Source of the DNA: Ciceribacter thiooxidans
GTDB lineage: Bacteria; Pseudomonadota; Alphaproteobacteria; Rhizobiales; Rhizobiaceae
NCBI RefSeq assembly: GCF_014126615.1
Contig: NZ_CP059897.1
Coordinates: forward strand, 558,001-622,000
Reading direction: 5' to 3'
DNA: 64,000 nt
The notes below the pieces were generated by a model, which saw only the letters and a program-made list of their open reading frames with translations, did not search any database and was not told the origin of the DNA. Below are positions 45,367 to 54,861 of this stretch, piece by piece. Position numbers and translations under genes: made by a program. Position 1 is the first letter of the stretch. Every line of letters begins with the position of its first letter.

Positions 45367-46605
45367 TCAGATCGCATCGCGGATGGTCGGGCAGCTCATG
45401 CAATGTCCACCGCCCCGGCCGCGTCCAAGCTCGGCGCCCGGAATAGCCAGGACCTCAATGCCCACAGCCTTCAGTGCGGCGTTGGTATCGTCGTTGCGGT
45501 CGTATCCGACCACCACGCCGGGACGCAACGCCAGTACGTTGTTGCCGTCGTTCCATTGCTCGCGCGCACGTTCTTCGTCGGTGTTACCGCCGGTGGGCAC
45601 GATTTGAAGCGTCTTATAGCCCAGAACCTCGGCCACGATATCGAAGATCGGACGCGGATCGTGGCGGAAGGACAGCGGCGCCTTGCCTTCCGCCGGCCGT
45701 ATGTCATAGCAGACCAGTTCGTCCGCAACCTCTTTGAATGTCGTCACCACGTCGCCGCCGCACAGGGTGAACACCGTGTCCAGGTGCATTGCAGCGCGCG
45801 ACCTCGGAATCCGGAAGGCAAGCACGCGATCGACGACCCCCTTGGCAAACAGTGCCTCTGCTAGTTGGCCGATCCCCTGCGGAGACGAGCGTTCGCCCAT
45901 GCCAACCAGCACGGTGCGGTTACCGACAGGCATCACATCGCCGCCTTCCAATGTCGCCAACCCGTGCTCCTTGGTCGGGTCGCCCCAATGAATCTCGACC
46001 TTGCCGGCAAACTTCGGATGGAATTTATATATCGCGGCATTGAGCAGCGTTTCCGGCCGACGAGCGGCCCAGTACATCGGGTTGACCGTTACACCGCCGT
46101 AGATCCAGCTGGAGTTATCGCGGGTGAAGAGCGCGTTGGGCAAGGGCGGCAGGATCAGGCCGTGATGGCCGAGATAGCTTCCGAACAGGCCGGTCGGCTT
46201 GAACGGAAGATCATCCGCCGCCAGCCCACCAATCAGATACTCGGCCAGTTTGGCGCCGGGTAGTTCGTCCATCCACGCGCGCAGTTCCTCCATCATACCC
46301 ACGCCGACCTGATCCGCGTTGACGCGTTGGTCAAGCACCCAGGCCCGACCATCTTTCAGATTCAGCGTTTCGGCGAGTAGCACGTTGACGTCGAGCACCT
46401 CGACGCCATCGTCGCGCATCACGCGTGAAAAGACGTCATGGTCCTTCTGCGCCTGCTTGACCCAGAACACGTCATCGAACAGTAGCTCTTGGCAGTTGGA
46501 AGGCGTGAGACGTCGATGGGCAAGACCGGGGCGGCAGACGATCACCTGCCGCAGCTTTCCCGTTTCGGAATGGACGCCAAGTTGCGGGATTGCGTTCATT
46601 GTCAT
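45367..46605 (-). CDS. arcA: arginine deiminase
   Basis: Hydrolyses arginine to citrulline and ammonia. It has 412 residues. Recognisable segments are [72 protein letters not shown] and the C-terminal catalytic cysteine motif [13 protein letters not shown]. It is the second gene of the operon, 19 bases after the antiporter. Confidence 0.96.
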   Translation of the reverse strand: MTMNAIPQLGVHSETGKLRQVIVCRPGLAHRRLTPSNCQELLFDDVFWVKQAQKDHDVFSRVMRDDGVEVLDVNVLLAETLNLKDGRAWVLDQRVNADQVGVGMMEELRAWMDELPGAKLAEYLIGGLAADDLPFKPTGLFGSYLGHHGLILPPLPNALFTRDNSSWIYGGVTVNPMYWAARRPETLLNAAIYKFHPKFAGKVEIHWGDPTKEHGLATLEGGDVMPVGNRTVLVGMGERSSPQGIGQLAEALFAKGVVDRVLAFRIPRSRAAMHLDTVFTLCGGDVVTTFKEVADELVCYDIRPAEGKAPLSFRHDPRPIFDIVAEVLGYKTLQIVPTGGNTDEERAREQWNDGNNVLALRPGVVVGYDRNDDTNAALKAVGIEVLAIPGAELGRGRGGGHCMSCPTIRDAI

Positions 46606-46624
46606 GTTCCCACGCTTGAGACGA

Positions 46625-48094
46625 TTACAGGGCGCTGATCGCGCCGGTCCACATCAGATAGCCGGCAATGGCCGCCGCGACCGCGATTCCGAGGCCGATG
46701 AGCGCCTCAATGCCGGAGAAGGCCTTCTCACCGCGTGCATGCCGCGCCCACCAATAGACAGGAATGCCAACAACATAGAGCAGCGCGCACATGAAGAGGT
46801 AATTGGGACCTGCCGCATAAATTAGCCATGCACCGTAGACGGTCGCCAGCGCACCGGTGAACATGTCGCGTCCTCGACGCTCGCCTTCTCTGTACTCTTC
46901 GCCGCTAAGGGCCAGCTTGAAGGCATAGGCGCCGGAGAGCACATAAGGCACCAGAATGGCGGTCGAGGCGATATAGAACAGCGCGAGATAGGTCGAGTTT
47001 GCGTAAAGCGTGACGATCAGGAACATCTGCACAAAGATGTTGGTGATCCACAGCGAGCCCGCGGGCGCCCCATTCTTGTTCTCGGTTGCAAATACCGCCG
47101 GCAACATGCCTTCTTTCGCCGCGCGATAGGGGATTTCGGCCGCAAACACGGTCCAGCTCAGGAATGCACCTGCAACCGAAATGACGAGCCCGATGCGCAC
47201 GACGACCGAGCCCCAAGGACCGACGGCCTGTTCGAGCACACTGGCCATGGACGCCGCGGCCGGCAATGCAGCCAATTCCGGCTGAGTCATGACGCCAAAG
47301 GAAAGAAGCGAGACAAGCAGGTAGGCAGCCAAGGCAATGATAAAGCCGATGATGGTGGCGCGTCCAATATCCGCGCGCTTTGCTGCGCGGCCCGAAACGA
47401 CGCTGGCGCCTTCAATGCCGATGAAGACCCAAAGCGTGACCAGCATGGTGCTTTTGACCTGCGTCATGACGCTGCCCAGATCCGGTGTTTGCGCGCCCCA
47501 GAAGTCGAGGCTGAATTTCGGGAGATTGAACGCGACCGCGACCAGAAGGATGAAGAGCAGGATCGGAAGCAGCTTGGCGGTCGTGGTGATGACGTTAATG
47601 ATCGCAGCCTCCCGGATACCCATGAGGACGAGCGCATGGGTACCCCAAAGGACAATCGATGCCCCGATGATCGCTTGGGTCGTATTCCCCTCGGCACCGA
47701 AGGCAGGATAGAAATAGCTGAGGGCACCGAAGATCAAGACGACATAGGAGACGTTTCCGATCCACGCGCTAAGCCAGTATCCCCAGGCGCTATTGAAGCC
47801 GATGAAGTCGCCGAAGCCTGCACGGGCATAGGAGTAAGGGCCGGCATCGAGCGCCGGCTTGCGCGTCGACAAGCCCTGGTAGACGAAGGCCAAGGCGAGC
47901 ATGCCTATGCCCGTGACCAGCCAGCCGATGATGACGGCCCCCGGAGAAGCGCCCTTGGCCATGTTCTGCGGCAGGCTGAAGACGCCACCGCCAATCATCG
48001 AGCCGACGACAAGAGCCACAAGCGGCACAAGGCCAAGCTTGCCGGATGCTTTTTCGGTAGTGGTGGAGGGAGCTGCAACATTCGCCGTAACCAT
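46625..48094 (-). CDS. arcD: APC-family arginine:ornithine antiporter
   Basis: An inner-membrane exchanger feeding the arginine deiminase pathway. It has 489 residues and 12-14 hydrophobic segments. It opens with [20 protein letters not shown], the APC signature GSxIGxGxF, followed by [20 protein letters not shown] and [20 protein letters not shown]. The start at 48094 has a GAAGGA site; longer frames upstream are not needed. First gene of arcDABC, behind an FNR-type promoter. Confidence 0.92.
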   Translation of the reverse strand: MVTANVAAPSTTTEKASGKLGLVPLVALVVGSMIGGGVFSLPQNMAKGASPGAVIIGWLVTGIGMLALAFVYQGLSTRKPALDAGPYSYARAGFGDFIGFNSAWGYWLSAWIGNVSYVVLIFGALSYFYPAFGAEGNTTQAIIGASIVLWGTHALVLMGIREAAIINVITTTAKLLPILLFILLVAVAFNLPKFSLDFWGAQTPDLGSVMTQVKSTMLVTLWVFIGIEGASVVSGRAAKRADIGRATIIGFIIALAAYLLVSLLSFGVMTQPELAALPAAASMASVLEQAVGPWGSVVVRIGLVISVAGAFLSWTVFAAEIPYRAAKEGMLPAVFATENKNGAPAGSLWITNIFVQMFLIVTLYANSTYLALFYIASTAILVPYVLSGAYAFKLALSGEEYREGERRGRDMFTGALATVYGAWLIYAAGPNYLFMCALLYVVGIPVYWWARHARGEKAFSGIEALIGLGIAVAAAIAGYLMWTGAISAL

Positions 48095-48220
48095 GTTCGT
48101 GTTCCTTCGCTTGAAGAATGTGACGGTAGTACGCGATGCAATCCAGAGTAGCTTCAACCGTATCGATAGAGTGCGTCCCGCGCTTGCGGCTCCGCCCTAT
48201 GGTTTCACTTTGGCTAATGT

Positions 48221-48261
48221 AGTCTAATCGCAAGCCACCCGAGCGGCTTGATGCATATCAA
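48221..48261 (-). promoter_or_regulatory. FNR/Anr-type promoter of the arc operon
   Basis: TTGAT-N4-ATCAA (48248-48261) is a perfect FNR/FixK box. On the minus strand a TAGACT -10 element lies at 48226-48221. That puts the box centre close to -41, the class II position for anaerobic activators. The promoter would start transcription about 120 bases before the arcD ATG. Confidence 0.85.
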
Positions 48262-48563
48262 GACGCGGGAACGATTCGCGGCAGGCGCCCTGATTCTTGG
48301 CGCGTCCTACACGAGGCGTTCCCAGATCGGCTTATCGAATATTGGGAAATACTCAGCGCCCCTTCGGGATTTCGCATGGCTATTTCTCCCCGGCGTGGGG
48401 TCTTCCTTGTGAAATTCGCGGCAGAACAGACAGGCGGATCGGCGCCAGGTTTTTGCTTCGTCAGGGGCGCATTCCATTCTCGCCGGCCCGCTTAGATGTG
48501 CTTTAGTTGTCGTGGCCGTCAATGTCGCTTTGGTCTCCATGTTGACAATGGAGGAGATGAACC
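48262..48563. other. 302-base stretch without a recognisable gene
   Basis: A minus-strand frame is open across most of it but shows no family features or ribosome-binding site. TTGACA at 48541-48546 could be a -35 element for the small frame at 48564. Nothing else is seen. Confidence 0.35.
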
Positions 48564-48869
48564 ATGACTGAAAAGGCACATTCGAGGACGTCGAGGAATT
48601 CTGCGAAAGCCCGTAGCAAGAAGCCGGTGGGGATCCTGACGACGTTCCCCATCAACCGCGACCCGATTGAAGCGCTTTCCGGTTTCAAGCTGCTTGCAGG
48701 CGCTGAGGTCGCGATCGTGTCATCGAGTCCGTCCGACAAATCAGTACGTAGTCCGCGGTCGTGCCTCGCGTCTCACGGAGGTGCATTGCCGCCGTCCAGC
48801 TCTTATCCGCAATGTACAAAATTCTGGCCGCGAACCGCCCTTACGGCCATTCAAATGAGCAAAACTTGA
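48564..48869 (+). CDS. hypothetical small protein or gene remnant
   Basis: A 101-codon frame starting MTEKAHSRTSRNSAKARSKK with a strong GGAGGAG site eight bases before the ATG. The first 55 residues (VGILTTFPINRDPIEALSGF, then KLLAGAEVAIV) look protein-like. The rest is of low complexity and runs into the first 55-base repeat, so the 3' part may have been replaced. No family recognised. Confidence 0.3.
   Translation: MTEKAHSRTSRNSAKARSKKPVGILTTFPINRDPIEALSGFKLLAGAEVAIVSSSPSDKSVRSPRSCLASHGGALPPSSSYPQCTKFWPRTALTAIQMSKT
48811..48865 (+). repeat. 55-base repeat, copy 1, upstream of hipBA
   Basis: The left flank AATGTACAAAATTCTG and right flank ATTCAAATGAGCAAAAC bracket a 22-base core. The core lies within the inverted repeat TGGCCG-N13-CGGCCA, centred at 48837. 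The flanks match copy 2 almost exactly while the core does not. Confidence 0.85.
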
Positions 48870-48892
48870 CTGGACGCCGGTCCTACGTCAAG

Positions 48893-48947
48893 AATGTACA
48901 AAATTCTGCGCATGAGGACGCCTCATGCCCACTCAAATGAACAAAAC
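48893..48947 (+). repeat. 55-base repeat, copy 2, overlapping the hipB start
   Basis: Left flank AATGTACAAAATTCTG is identical to copy 1; right flank ACTCAAATGAACAAAAC differs at two positions. The 22-base core holds GCATGAGG-ACG-CCTCATGC, a perfect palindrome centred at 48919, the same offset within the unit as in copy 1. Both candidate hipB start codons (48925, 48937) lie inside this copy. Confidence 0.85.
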
Positions 48948-49290
48948 GGGTGTAGCTGTGCCGCGCCAGAGAAGCTATTCAAGAGTCACCCGCCAAGCCC
49001 TCGCCATGCTCGGCAAGCTGATCCGCGTCGGCCGCGCCGAGCGCGGCCTGACCGCGCAGGAACTGGCGGACCGCGCCGGTATCAGCCGCACGACACTTTC
49101 CAGCATCGAAAAAGGCGCGCCGGGCCCCGAGATCGGCATCGTCTTCGAAGTCGCCTCCATCGTCGGCGTGCGCCTGTTCGAATATGACGAGCGCACGCTC
49201 CAGCTGCACAACGCGCGCCTCGACGAAAAACTGACCCTGCTGCCCAAGAGCGTCCGCCACGCCGTGAAGAAGGTCGATGATGACTTCTAA
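48925..49290 (+). CDS. hipB: HipB-type antitoxin / XRE regulator
   Basis: A 121-residue DNA-binding antitoxin. The helix-turn-helix occupies about residues 28-65 (GRAERGLTAQELADRAGISR, TTLSSIEKGAPGPEIG), followed by a C-terminal tail (DEKLTLLPKSVRHAVKKVDD). GAGG lies nine bases before the ATG at 48925; the ATG at 48937 is an alternative. It overlaps hipA by 14 bases. It neutralises HipA and represses the operon, probably through the two repeats upstream. Confidence 0.9.
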   Translation: MPTQMNKTGVAVPRQRSYSRVTRQALAMLGKLIRVGRAERGLTAQELADRAGISRTTLSSIEKGAPGPEIGIVFEVASIVGVRLFEYDERTLQLHNARLDEKLTLLPKSVRHAVKKVDDDF

Positions 49291-50602
49291 GACGGATGCA
49301 ACAGAAGCCTTTGTCTGGATGTGGCTGCCCGGGGCGACGGAACCGGTGGTGGCCGGCCGCCTCGACCAGGATGGCGAGCGCCTGCTCTTTACCTACGGCG
49401 CCAGCTATCGCCGCCGTAAGAGCGCGATTCCCATCTACGAGCCGGAGCTCCCCCTCCAGGAAGGCGTCATTGCGCCCGTCAACGGCCTGACCATGGCCAG
49501 TTGCATTCGCGATGGCTCGCCCGACGCCTGGGGCCGCCGCGTCATTATCAACAGGCTGACGGGCAAGAAGCCCGACACTGCTGGCGTGCCGGAGATCAGC
49601 GAGCTGATCTTCCTGCTCCAGTCGGGCTCCGACCGCATCGGCGCCCTCGATTTCCAGGCATCCGCTACGGAGTATGTACCCCGCCTTGCCGCGCAGGCAT
49701 CGCTCGATGAACTCCTCGAAGGGGCCGAACTCATCGAAAAGGGCGTCCCTCTTACTCCGGCGCTCGACCAGGCCCTCAATCACGGCACTTCGATCGGCGG
49801 CGCGCGCCCCAAGGCGCTGATCGATGACGACACGAAGAAGTTCATCGCCAAATTCTCCGCCGCCAACGACACCTACAGCGTCGTGAAGGCCGAATTCATC
49901 GCGATGAAGCTGGCATCTGCTTGCGGACTCAACGCCGCGCCCGTGTCGATGACCCGTACCGCCCATAAGGATGTGCTGCTGATCGAGCGCTTCGATCGCA
50001 CGCACACAAAAGACGGCTGGACGCGCAAGGCCATGGTCTCGGCCCTGACCATGCTGGGCCTTGATGAAATGATGGCCCGCTATGCCTCATACGAAGACCT
50101 GGCCGAACTCATCCGCCACCGCTTCACTGATCCCAAGGACACGCTGAAGGAACTTTATCGGCGGATCTGCTTCAACGTGCTTTGCGGCAATACCGACGAC
50201 CACGCGCGCAACCATGCCGCCTTCTGGGACGGCACGATGCTCACGCTCACCCCCGCCTATGACATCTGTCCGCAAGTCCGCACGGGCAACGAAGCCACGC
50301 AGGCCATGCTGATCAAGGGCGATGGGCGCGCCAGCACGCTCGCCACATTGATTTCCGCTGCGCCGGATTATCACCTAAAGGAAACCGATGCCGCTGCCCT
50401 GATCGAACACCAGGTCACGACCATCGCCAAGCGCTGGCAGGAGGTCTGCGACGAAGCAGATTTGAGCCCCGTCGAACGCAAACTGTTCGCCGGGCGCCAG
50501 TTTCTCAACAGCTATGCCCTCGAAGGCCTCGATGACCACAAGGCACTGCGGGACGCTTTCCAGGCCGCGCGAAACACATTGATTGTCAGCGGAGGCGCCT
50601 GA
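49277..50602 (+). CDS. hipA: HipA-type serine/threonine kinase toxin
   Basis: A 441-residue HipA-family kinase. In the classical system it phosphorylates glutamyl-tRNA synthetase and induces dormancy; the target here is unknown. The N-terminal subdomain (TYGASYRRRKSAIPIYEPEL) is followed by SIGGARPKALI (phosphate-binding loop), KAEFIAMKLASACGLNAAPV, the catalytic loop NVLCGNTDDHARNHAAFWDG and the metal-site motif TPAYDICP. All key motifs look intact. Start overlaps hipB in a coupled arrangement. Confidence 0.92.
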   Translation: MMTSKTDATEAFVWMWLPGATEPVVAGRLDQDGERLLFTYGASYRRRKSAIPIYEPELPLQEGVIAPVNGLTMASCIRDGSPDAWGRRVIINRLTGKKPDTAGVPEISELIFLLQSGSDRIGALDFQASATEYVPRLAAQASLDELLEGAELIEKGVPLTPALDQALNHGTSIGGARPKALIDDDTKKFIAKFSAANDTYSVVKAEFIAMKLASACGLNAAPVSMTRTAHKDVLLIERFDRTHTKDGWTRKAMVSALTMLGLDEMMARYASYEDLAELIRHRFTDPKDTLKELYRRICFNVLCGNTDDHARNHAAFWDGTMLTLTPAYDICPQVRTGNEATQAMLIKGDGRASTLATLISAAPDYHLKETDAAALIEHQVTTIAKRWQEVCDEADLSPVERKLFAGRQFLNSYALEGLDDHKALRDAFQAARNTLIVSGGA

Positions 50603-50996
50603 CAATGACAGCGCGAGGTATCTGAAAAAAAACGCGCCTGGCCAGAAGCATTTCTCCGCTCCCTCGGCCATGCCCCATGGGCTGCCGAGCAGACCGCCGC
50701 CGGCATCACCTTCCTTGGGCTGCCGCCATCAGGCGCCCTTTTCGTCCTGGGCGGGCCCGGAGCAGAACACCAGCACAACGGGATTCATCACCATAGAAGT
50801 GAAGCTAGCCGGCGACCAGATCGCAAAACTGGCGGGCGTTACACGCACGATGCCGCCACCTTCATATGTGGCTGCCGATCCATTGTGTGCCGGTGTCCTT
50901 CGTCCAGGCACCCGCCTGGGCCGTGTGCGATGCGCGCTAAACGGGGACCTCGGGTCGCCCAACACGCACTTTCTGACATAACAGCCCGCCCGGGGC
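50603..50996. other. 394-base stretch after hipA without a clear gene
   Basis: One plus-strand frame reads WPEAFLRSLGHAPWAAEQTA and then AGITFLGLPPSGALFVLGGP, which looks protein-like, but it has no start with a ribosome-binding site and soon degenerates. It may be a remnant of a gene interrupted when hipBA arrived. A short GCGCG/CGCGC stem around an A-run lies just after hipA. Confidence 0.3.
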
Positions 50997-52073
50997 TCAG
51001 GTCGCGATCCGTTTGCCGGTTGGGGCGTCGAAGAGGTGCATGGCTGTGCTATCGAAATAAAGCCTGAGTGTGTCGCCGTGGGCGATACGTGCCTGCGGCG
51101 GCAACGACGCGATGATCCGTTGGCCATGCATGTCGGCCGTCATGATCAACTCCGGACCTGTGAGTTCGGCAATCTCGCAGCGTACGGAGATCGAGAGACC
51201 CTCGACATCATTTACCCTGAGGCCCTCGGGGCGGATACCGACGATGACGTGCTGCCCCTCGTTCAACGCGGCGTGCAAGCCCTGGGGGATCGGCAGTAAA
51301 CTCTCTCCACCTGTCACGGCCAAAGTTCCGTCGCGGACTTCGGCCTTCAGCAAGTTCATCGGCGGAGCGCCGACAAAGGTCGCGACGTACAGTGTCGCTG
51401 GTTGGTTGTAGATCTCCTCCGGGGTTCCGAGTTGCTCGATCCGGCCGTCGCTCATGACGGCGATCTGGCTTGCGAGCGTCATAGCTTCGATCTGGTCATG
51501 GGTGACGTAGACGACCGTCGTCTTCAGCAACTGGTGCAGTCGTTTGAGTTCGGCGCGCATCTCCATCCGGAGCTTGGCGTCGAGATTCGAAAGCGGCTCG
51601 TCGAAAAGGAATATCTTCGGCTGCCGCACCAGCGCCCGGCCAATCGCCACCCGTTGGCGCTGACCGCCGGAAAGCTGGCTTGGCTTGCGGTCCAGCAGGT
51701 TTTCGATCTGGAGAAGCTTGGCCGTTTCGCCGACCGCCCTGTCGCGATCGGCTGCCGGAACCCCGCGCATTTCCAGACCAAAGCCGATGTTCCGCCGGAC
51801 GGTGAGATTCGGATAGAGCGCGTAAGACTGGAACACCATGGCGATGTCGCGGTCCTTGGGATGCACACCGCGCATTGATCGGCCGTTGATGCGGATGTTA
51901 CCTCCGGACGCTTCAGTAAGGCCCGCGATGATGTTCAGGAGAGTCGATTTCCCGCAGCCGGACGAACCGAGCAGGACCAGGAACTCGCCGCTTTCGAGCG
52001 AGATGTCGATCCCCCTCAGTGTTTCGGTCTTGCCATAGGTCTTGCGGATATTCTCGATCTCGAGCGCGCTCAT
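50997..52073 (-). CDS. ABC sugar transporter ATP-binding protein (UgpC/MsmK type)
   Basis: A 358-residue ATPase energising the sugar importer. It has Walker A GSSGCGKST, signature LSGGQRQRVAIGRAL, Walker B KIFLFDEPLSNLDAKLRMEM, the H-loop VVYVTHDQIEAMTLA and a C-terminal TOBE/OB regulatory domain (VGIRPEGLRV). It overlaps the kinase gene by four bases and is the last gene of the operon. Confidence 0.93.
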   Translation of the reverse strand: MSALEIENIRKTYGKTETLRGIDISLESGEFLVLLGSSGCGKSTLLNIIAGLTEASGGNIRINGRSMRGVHPKDRDIAMVFQSYALYPNLTVRRNIGFGLEMRGVPAADRDRAVGETAKLLQIENLLDRKPSQLSGGQRQRVAIGRALVRQPKIFLFDEPLSNLDAKLRMEMRAELKRLHQLLKTTVVYVTHDQIEAMTLASQIAVMSDGRIEQLGTPEEIYNQPATLYVATFVGAPPMNLLKAEVRDGTLAVTGGESLLPIPQGLHAALNEGQHVIVGIRPEGLRVNDVEGLSISVRCEIAELTGPELIMTADMHGQRIIASLPPQARIAHGDTLRLYFDSTAMHLFDAPTGKRIAT

Positions 52074-52999
52074 CGCACGATCTCCCTGAAAGGTTCGGGT
52101 CCGCCATAACTGCGGGGAAGCGTGGAAATGGCACGCGACGCAACGGTCGTGCCGGCGGCGAGGCACGCTTCGAGCGGCTCCTGCCGCGCCAGCGATGCGA
52201 GGAATGCGGCATTGAACACGTCGCCGGCGCCGATCGTGTCGACGACCGTTACAGAGGGTGCGGCCACCGAGACAAGGTCACCCCCGGTGCCGATCGAAAT
52301 TGCTCCCTCGGGTCCGCGCTTGACGACGACGATGGAGCCATCCGGCATTTGCGAGAGGAGGTTTCGCGCCGCATCAGCCGGGTCCTCGAGCCCGGCAAGC
52401 GTCGTGGTCTCGATTTCGTTGAGCAGAGCGATCCGGGAGCGCGAGAGCCATTGGCGCACGGCGTCGCAGTTGTGCGCCGTCCAGCCGTCGAGCGGCCACC
52501 CGGTGTCGAGTGCGATCGCGATACCATGCCGATCCGCCCAGTCGAACAGTGCGGGATAATCCCCGGTTAGGTCGTCGGTAAGGAACGCTGCCGTCAGCAG
52601 CGCATAGCCACCGGAAAGTGCCTCGCCGTCCAGCACCGCCAGGACGTCGGCAAAGCTCAGCCTCGGTAGATGTCCACGTGTGGTGAAAAAGGTGCGTTCG
52701 CCATCCGGATGGGTAATGCCCACCGACAGCGTCGTGCCGACTGGAGTGACCGGCCACCGCCTGCCGCGCTCGCCGAAGGCCTCCGAGAGCCACCGGCCGA
52801 ACTGGTCGTCGCCGACATTGGCGGCGATTGCATACTCCACGCCGAGCCCCTCCCAGGCGAGTGCGGTATTGCCCGCCTGGCCGCCGACACGAAGCTCGTC
52901 GTGATCGACGACGACTTCCGTGCCCGCCTTCGGCCATGGCTCGGCGGGCCCCAGGATGAGGTCAACGTTGACATTGCCGATGACTGCAAGTGGCCGCAT
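52070..52999 (-). CDS. PfkB-family carbohydrate kinase
   Basis: A 309-residue ribokinase-like sugar kinase. It has N-terminal VIGNVNVDLILGP and VGGQAGNTALAWEGLGVEYA (substrate-binding Gly-Gly region). The C-terminal TIGAGDVFNAAFLASL carries the catalytic Asp and anion hole. It immediately follows the SIS gene. Pairing of a PfkB kinase with a SIS protein and a sugar importer resembles fructosamine (Amadori product) pathways such as FrlD/FrlB; the exact sugar is unknown. Confidence 0.9.
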   Translation of the reverse strand: MRPLAVIGNVNVDLILGPAEPWPKAGTEVVVDHDELRVGGQAGNTALAWEGLGVEYAIAANVGDDQFGRWLSEAFGERGRRWPVTPVGTTLSVGITHPDGERTFFTTRGHLPRLSFADVLAVLDGEALSGGYALLTAAFLTDDLTGDYPALFDWADRHGIAIALDTGWPLDGWTAHNCDAVRQWLSRSRIALLNEIETTTLAGLEDPADAARNLLSQMPDGSIVVVKRGPEGAISIGTGGDLVSVAAPSVTVVDTIGAGDVFNAAFLASLARQEPLEACLAAGTTVASRAISTLPRSYGGPEPFREIVR

Positions 53000-54019
53000 T
53001 CACTCGCTCCGGGTGATCTTCGTGGAGCGCAGGGGCGTACCGGCATTCTCAACCCGTGCGTCCGCGAAGGCCACCATCAGCCGCTGTGCCGTCGGCAGCA
53101 TGGCCAGGATTGCAGCTATTCCGGATGCCGGCCGGAAGGCAATCGTGACGGCGCCCTGGATAGGTTTGAGGCCGGAACAATCGAAGATGATCACCGGCGA
53201 TCCAGTCTCGACTGCGGATTTGGCGATCGCGGTCACAAGCGTGGACGTCTTGTGTCCGTCGCGGAACAGCACGACGCCGACCTGCGGACCGAGCATCTCC
53301 ATCGGGCCGTGGCGAAGCTGCCCACCTTCGAGCGAGAAACAGGGATAGCGCGAAAGCTCCGTCAGGCCCAGGGCAAGCGCCTCGGCCACCCCCTGCAGCC
53401 GTCGCCCGGAGGTGACGATCGTCATGACCTTTGCGAGCGCGGAGAGCGCCTCGCCGATGTCAGGCGCTTCGGGTGTTCGAAGCACCGCGAGTGCCTGCGA
53501 CACGTCCGATCCTAACGCCTCCAGAATCGCCAAATGCAAGCCCAACGTCACGGTCAGGCTCCGTGTTGCTGCGAACGCGAGCTCGGTCCCGCCTGCGCCG
53601 ATCAGAGACGACGTAGCCCGAGCGAGGAACGATCCTGCTTCCAGGGTCAGCCCGAATGTGTCCGGTGTGCCACCCGTTTCCTCGAACCAGCGGAGAACTT
53701 CCGCGCTTTCGCCGGATTGCGAGGTGACGAAGACGGTCTTGTCGGCCAGCCTCAGCGGCTGGCCGAGTTGCTCGGACAACGGGATCGCGATCGCCTCGAC
53801 GTCCAGGTCGCGGTAAAGCGGCTCGACGGCGCGGTTGACGGCATGGGAGCCGCCCATGCCAAGCAGGAGCAGTTTGCCGGTCCGCGTCAGCGAGGCGGCG
53901 GCCTTGCCGGCCAAGCTCCGGGCGCCTTCGTAGGAGGTCATGGCGTCGGCATGCTGGCGCGCCATTTCGCGATCGATAGCGAGAAGCCCCGCCGGACGAT
54001 TGTTGTTCAATTCGGTCAT
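53000..54019 (-). CDS. double SIS-domain sugar isomerase / deglycase
   Basis: A 339-residue protein with two SIS domains. The first has LLLLGMGGSHAVNRAVEPLY and the phosphosugar-binding VFVTSQSGESAEVLRWFEE. The second has TIVTSGRRLQGVAEALALGL, followed by the ELSRYPCFSLEGGQLRHGPM-E region typical of GlmS, AgaS and FrlB relatives. Length equals that of fructoselysine-6-phosphate deglycase (about 340). The true start overlaps the permease stop by four bases; the longer frame upstream is an artefact. It probably acts on the phosphorylated product of the neighbouring kinase. Confidence 0.88.
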   Translation of the reverse strand: MTELNNNRPAGLLAIDREMARQHADAMTSYEGARSLAGKAAASLTRTGKLLLLGMGGSHAVNRAVEPLYRDLDVEAIAIPLSEQLGQPLRLADKTVFVTSQSGESAEVLRWFEETGGTPDTFGLTLEAGSFLARATSSLIGAGGTELAFAATRSLTVTLGLHLAILEALGSDVSQALAVLRTPEAPDIGEALSALAKVMTIVTSGRRLQGVAEALALGLTELSRYPCFSLEGGQLRHGPMEMLGPQVGVVLFRDGHKTSTLVTAIAKSAVETGSPVIIFDCSGLKPIQGAVTIAFRPASGIAAILAMLPTAQRLMVAFADARVENAGTPLRSTKITRSE

Positions 54020-54861
54020 CCCTTGACGCCGCCGCTGGTGAGCCCCGAAATCAGGGCTCGTTGGGTCAGGAGGCCAATCAGCACCGGTGGCAGGGCGGCA
54101 AGGACGCCGGCGGTGGCAATCAACCCGTAATCGGAAACGCGGCCGCCGGCCAGATCGGCGATTGCAACCGTCAGCGTCTTGGCGCGCTGGTTCGAGGTGA
54201 ACAAGAGCGCATAGAAAAACTCGTCCCAGGCGAGCAGGAAGGCGAACAGTGCCGACGTCGAGATCACTGGCGCGGCAAGCGGCAGCATGATGATCCGGAG
54301 CGTCTGGAAGAGACTTGCACCATCGATCATCGCCGCGGCTTCGATCTCCTTCGGTATGGAATCGAAGCCGGACTTCATCAGCCAGGTCGTGAAAGGTGCC
54401 AGGATCGTCAGGTAAACGAGCGCCAATCCGAAGACATTGTTGAGCATGCCGAAATGAGCGAGCGCAAAGTAGAGGGGCACGGCTAGCGCAACCGGCGGCA
54501 ACATGTAGGTGGCAACGACGAGCGACAGCGACCAGCTTACGGACGGCGTGCGCGACACCGCCCAACCGGCCGGGATGGCGAGCGCGATGGCGGCGACCGT
54601 AGCCATGCCGGCGACCTCGATACTGTTGCGCAGCGATGCCAGAAATGCCGCGCCGGCGCTGTTCTCGACCGTCGATAACAGTGTCCGATAACGCGAGAAA
54701 TCCATCTGTTGCGGCCACCAGCGCAGCGGCTTCGCTGCGAGATCAGCCGCCGGCGATATACTCATGACGAAGAGCCAGAGGATGGGCGCGAGAATGAGCG
54801 CCGCAAGCAGCAATGCAGATATGTAGATGAATGCCGTGAAGAGCGGGCTCTTTCGTTCCAT
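54016..54861 (-). CDS. ABC sugar transporter permease (MalG type)
   Basis: A 281-residue inner-membrane permease with six predicted helices, starting FIYISALLLAALILAPILWL. The EAA loop for contact with the ATPase is EIEAAAMIDGASLFQTLRII, followed by MLPLAAPVI. It shares one base with the stop of the other permease (TGATG) and overlaps the SIS gene by four. Confidence 0.92.
   Translation of the reverse strand: MERKSPLFTAFIYISALLLAALILAPILWLFVMSISPAADLAAKPLRWWPQQMDFSRYRTLLSTVENSAGAAFLASLRNSIEVAGMATVAAIALAIPAGWAVSRTPSVSWSLSLVVATYMLPPVALAVPLYFALAHFGMLNNVFGLALVYLTILAPFTTWLMKSGFDSIPKEIEAAAMIDGASLFQTLRIIMLPLAAPVISTSALFAFLLAWDEFFYALLFTSNQRAKTLTVAIADLAGGRVSDYGLIATAGVLAALPPVLIGLLTQRALISGLTSGGVKG

Noticed and set aside
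48811..48947. Short CRISPR-like array
   Set aside because: Only two units, and the conserved parts flank a palindromic core; no cas genes and no regular spacers. Better explained as regulatory or duplicated sites.
53000..54718. Single 572-codon protein covering the SIS gene and upstream sequence
   Set aside because: The upstream third reads out of frame through the permease gene. The SIS protein starts at 54019 with an ATGA overlap.
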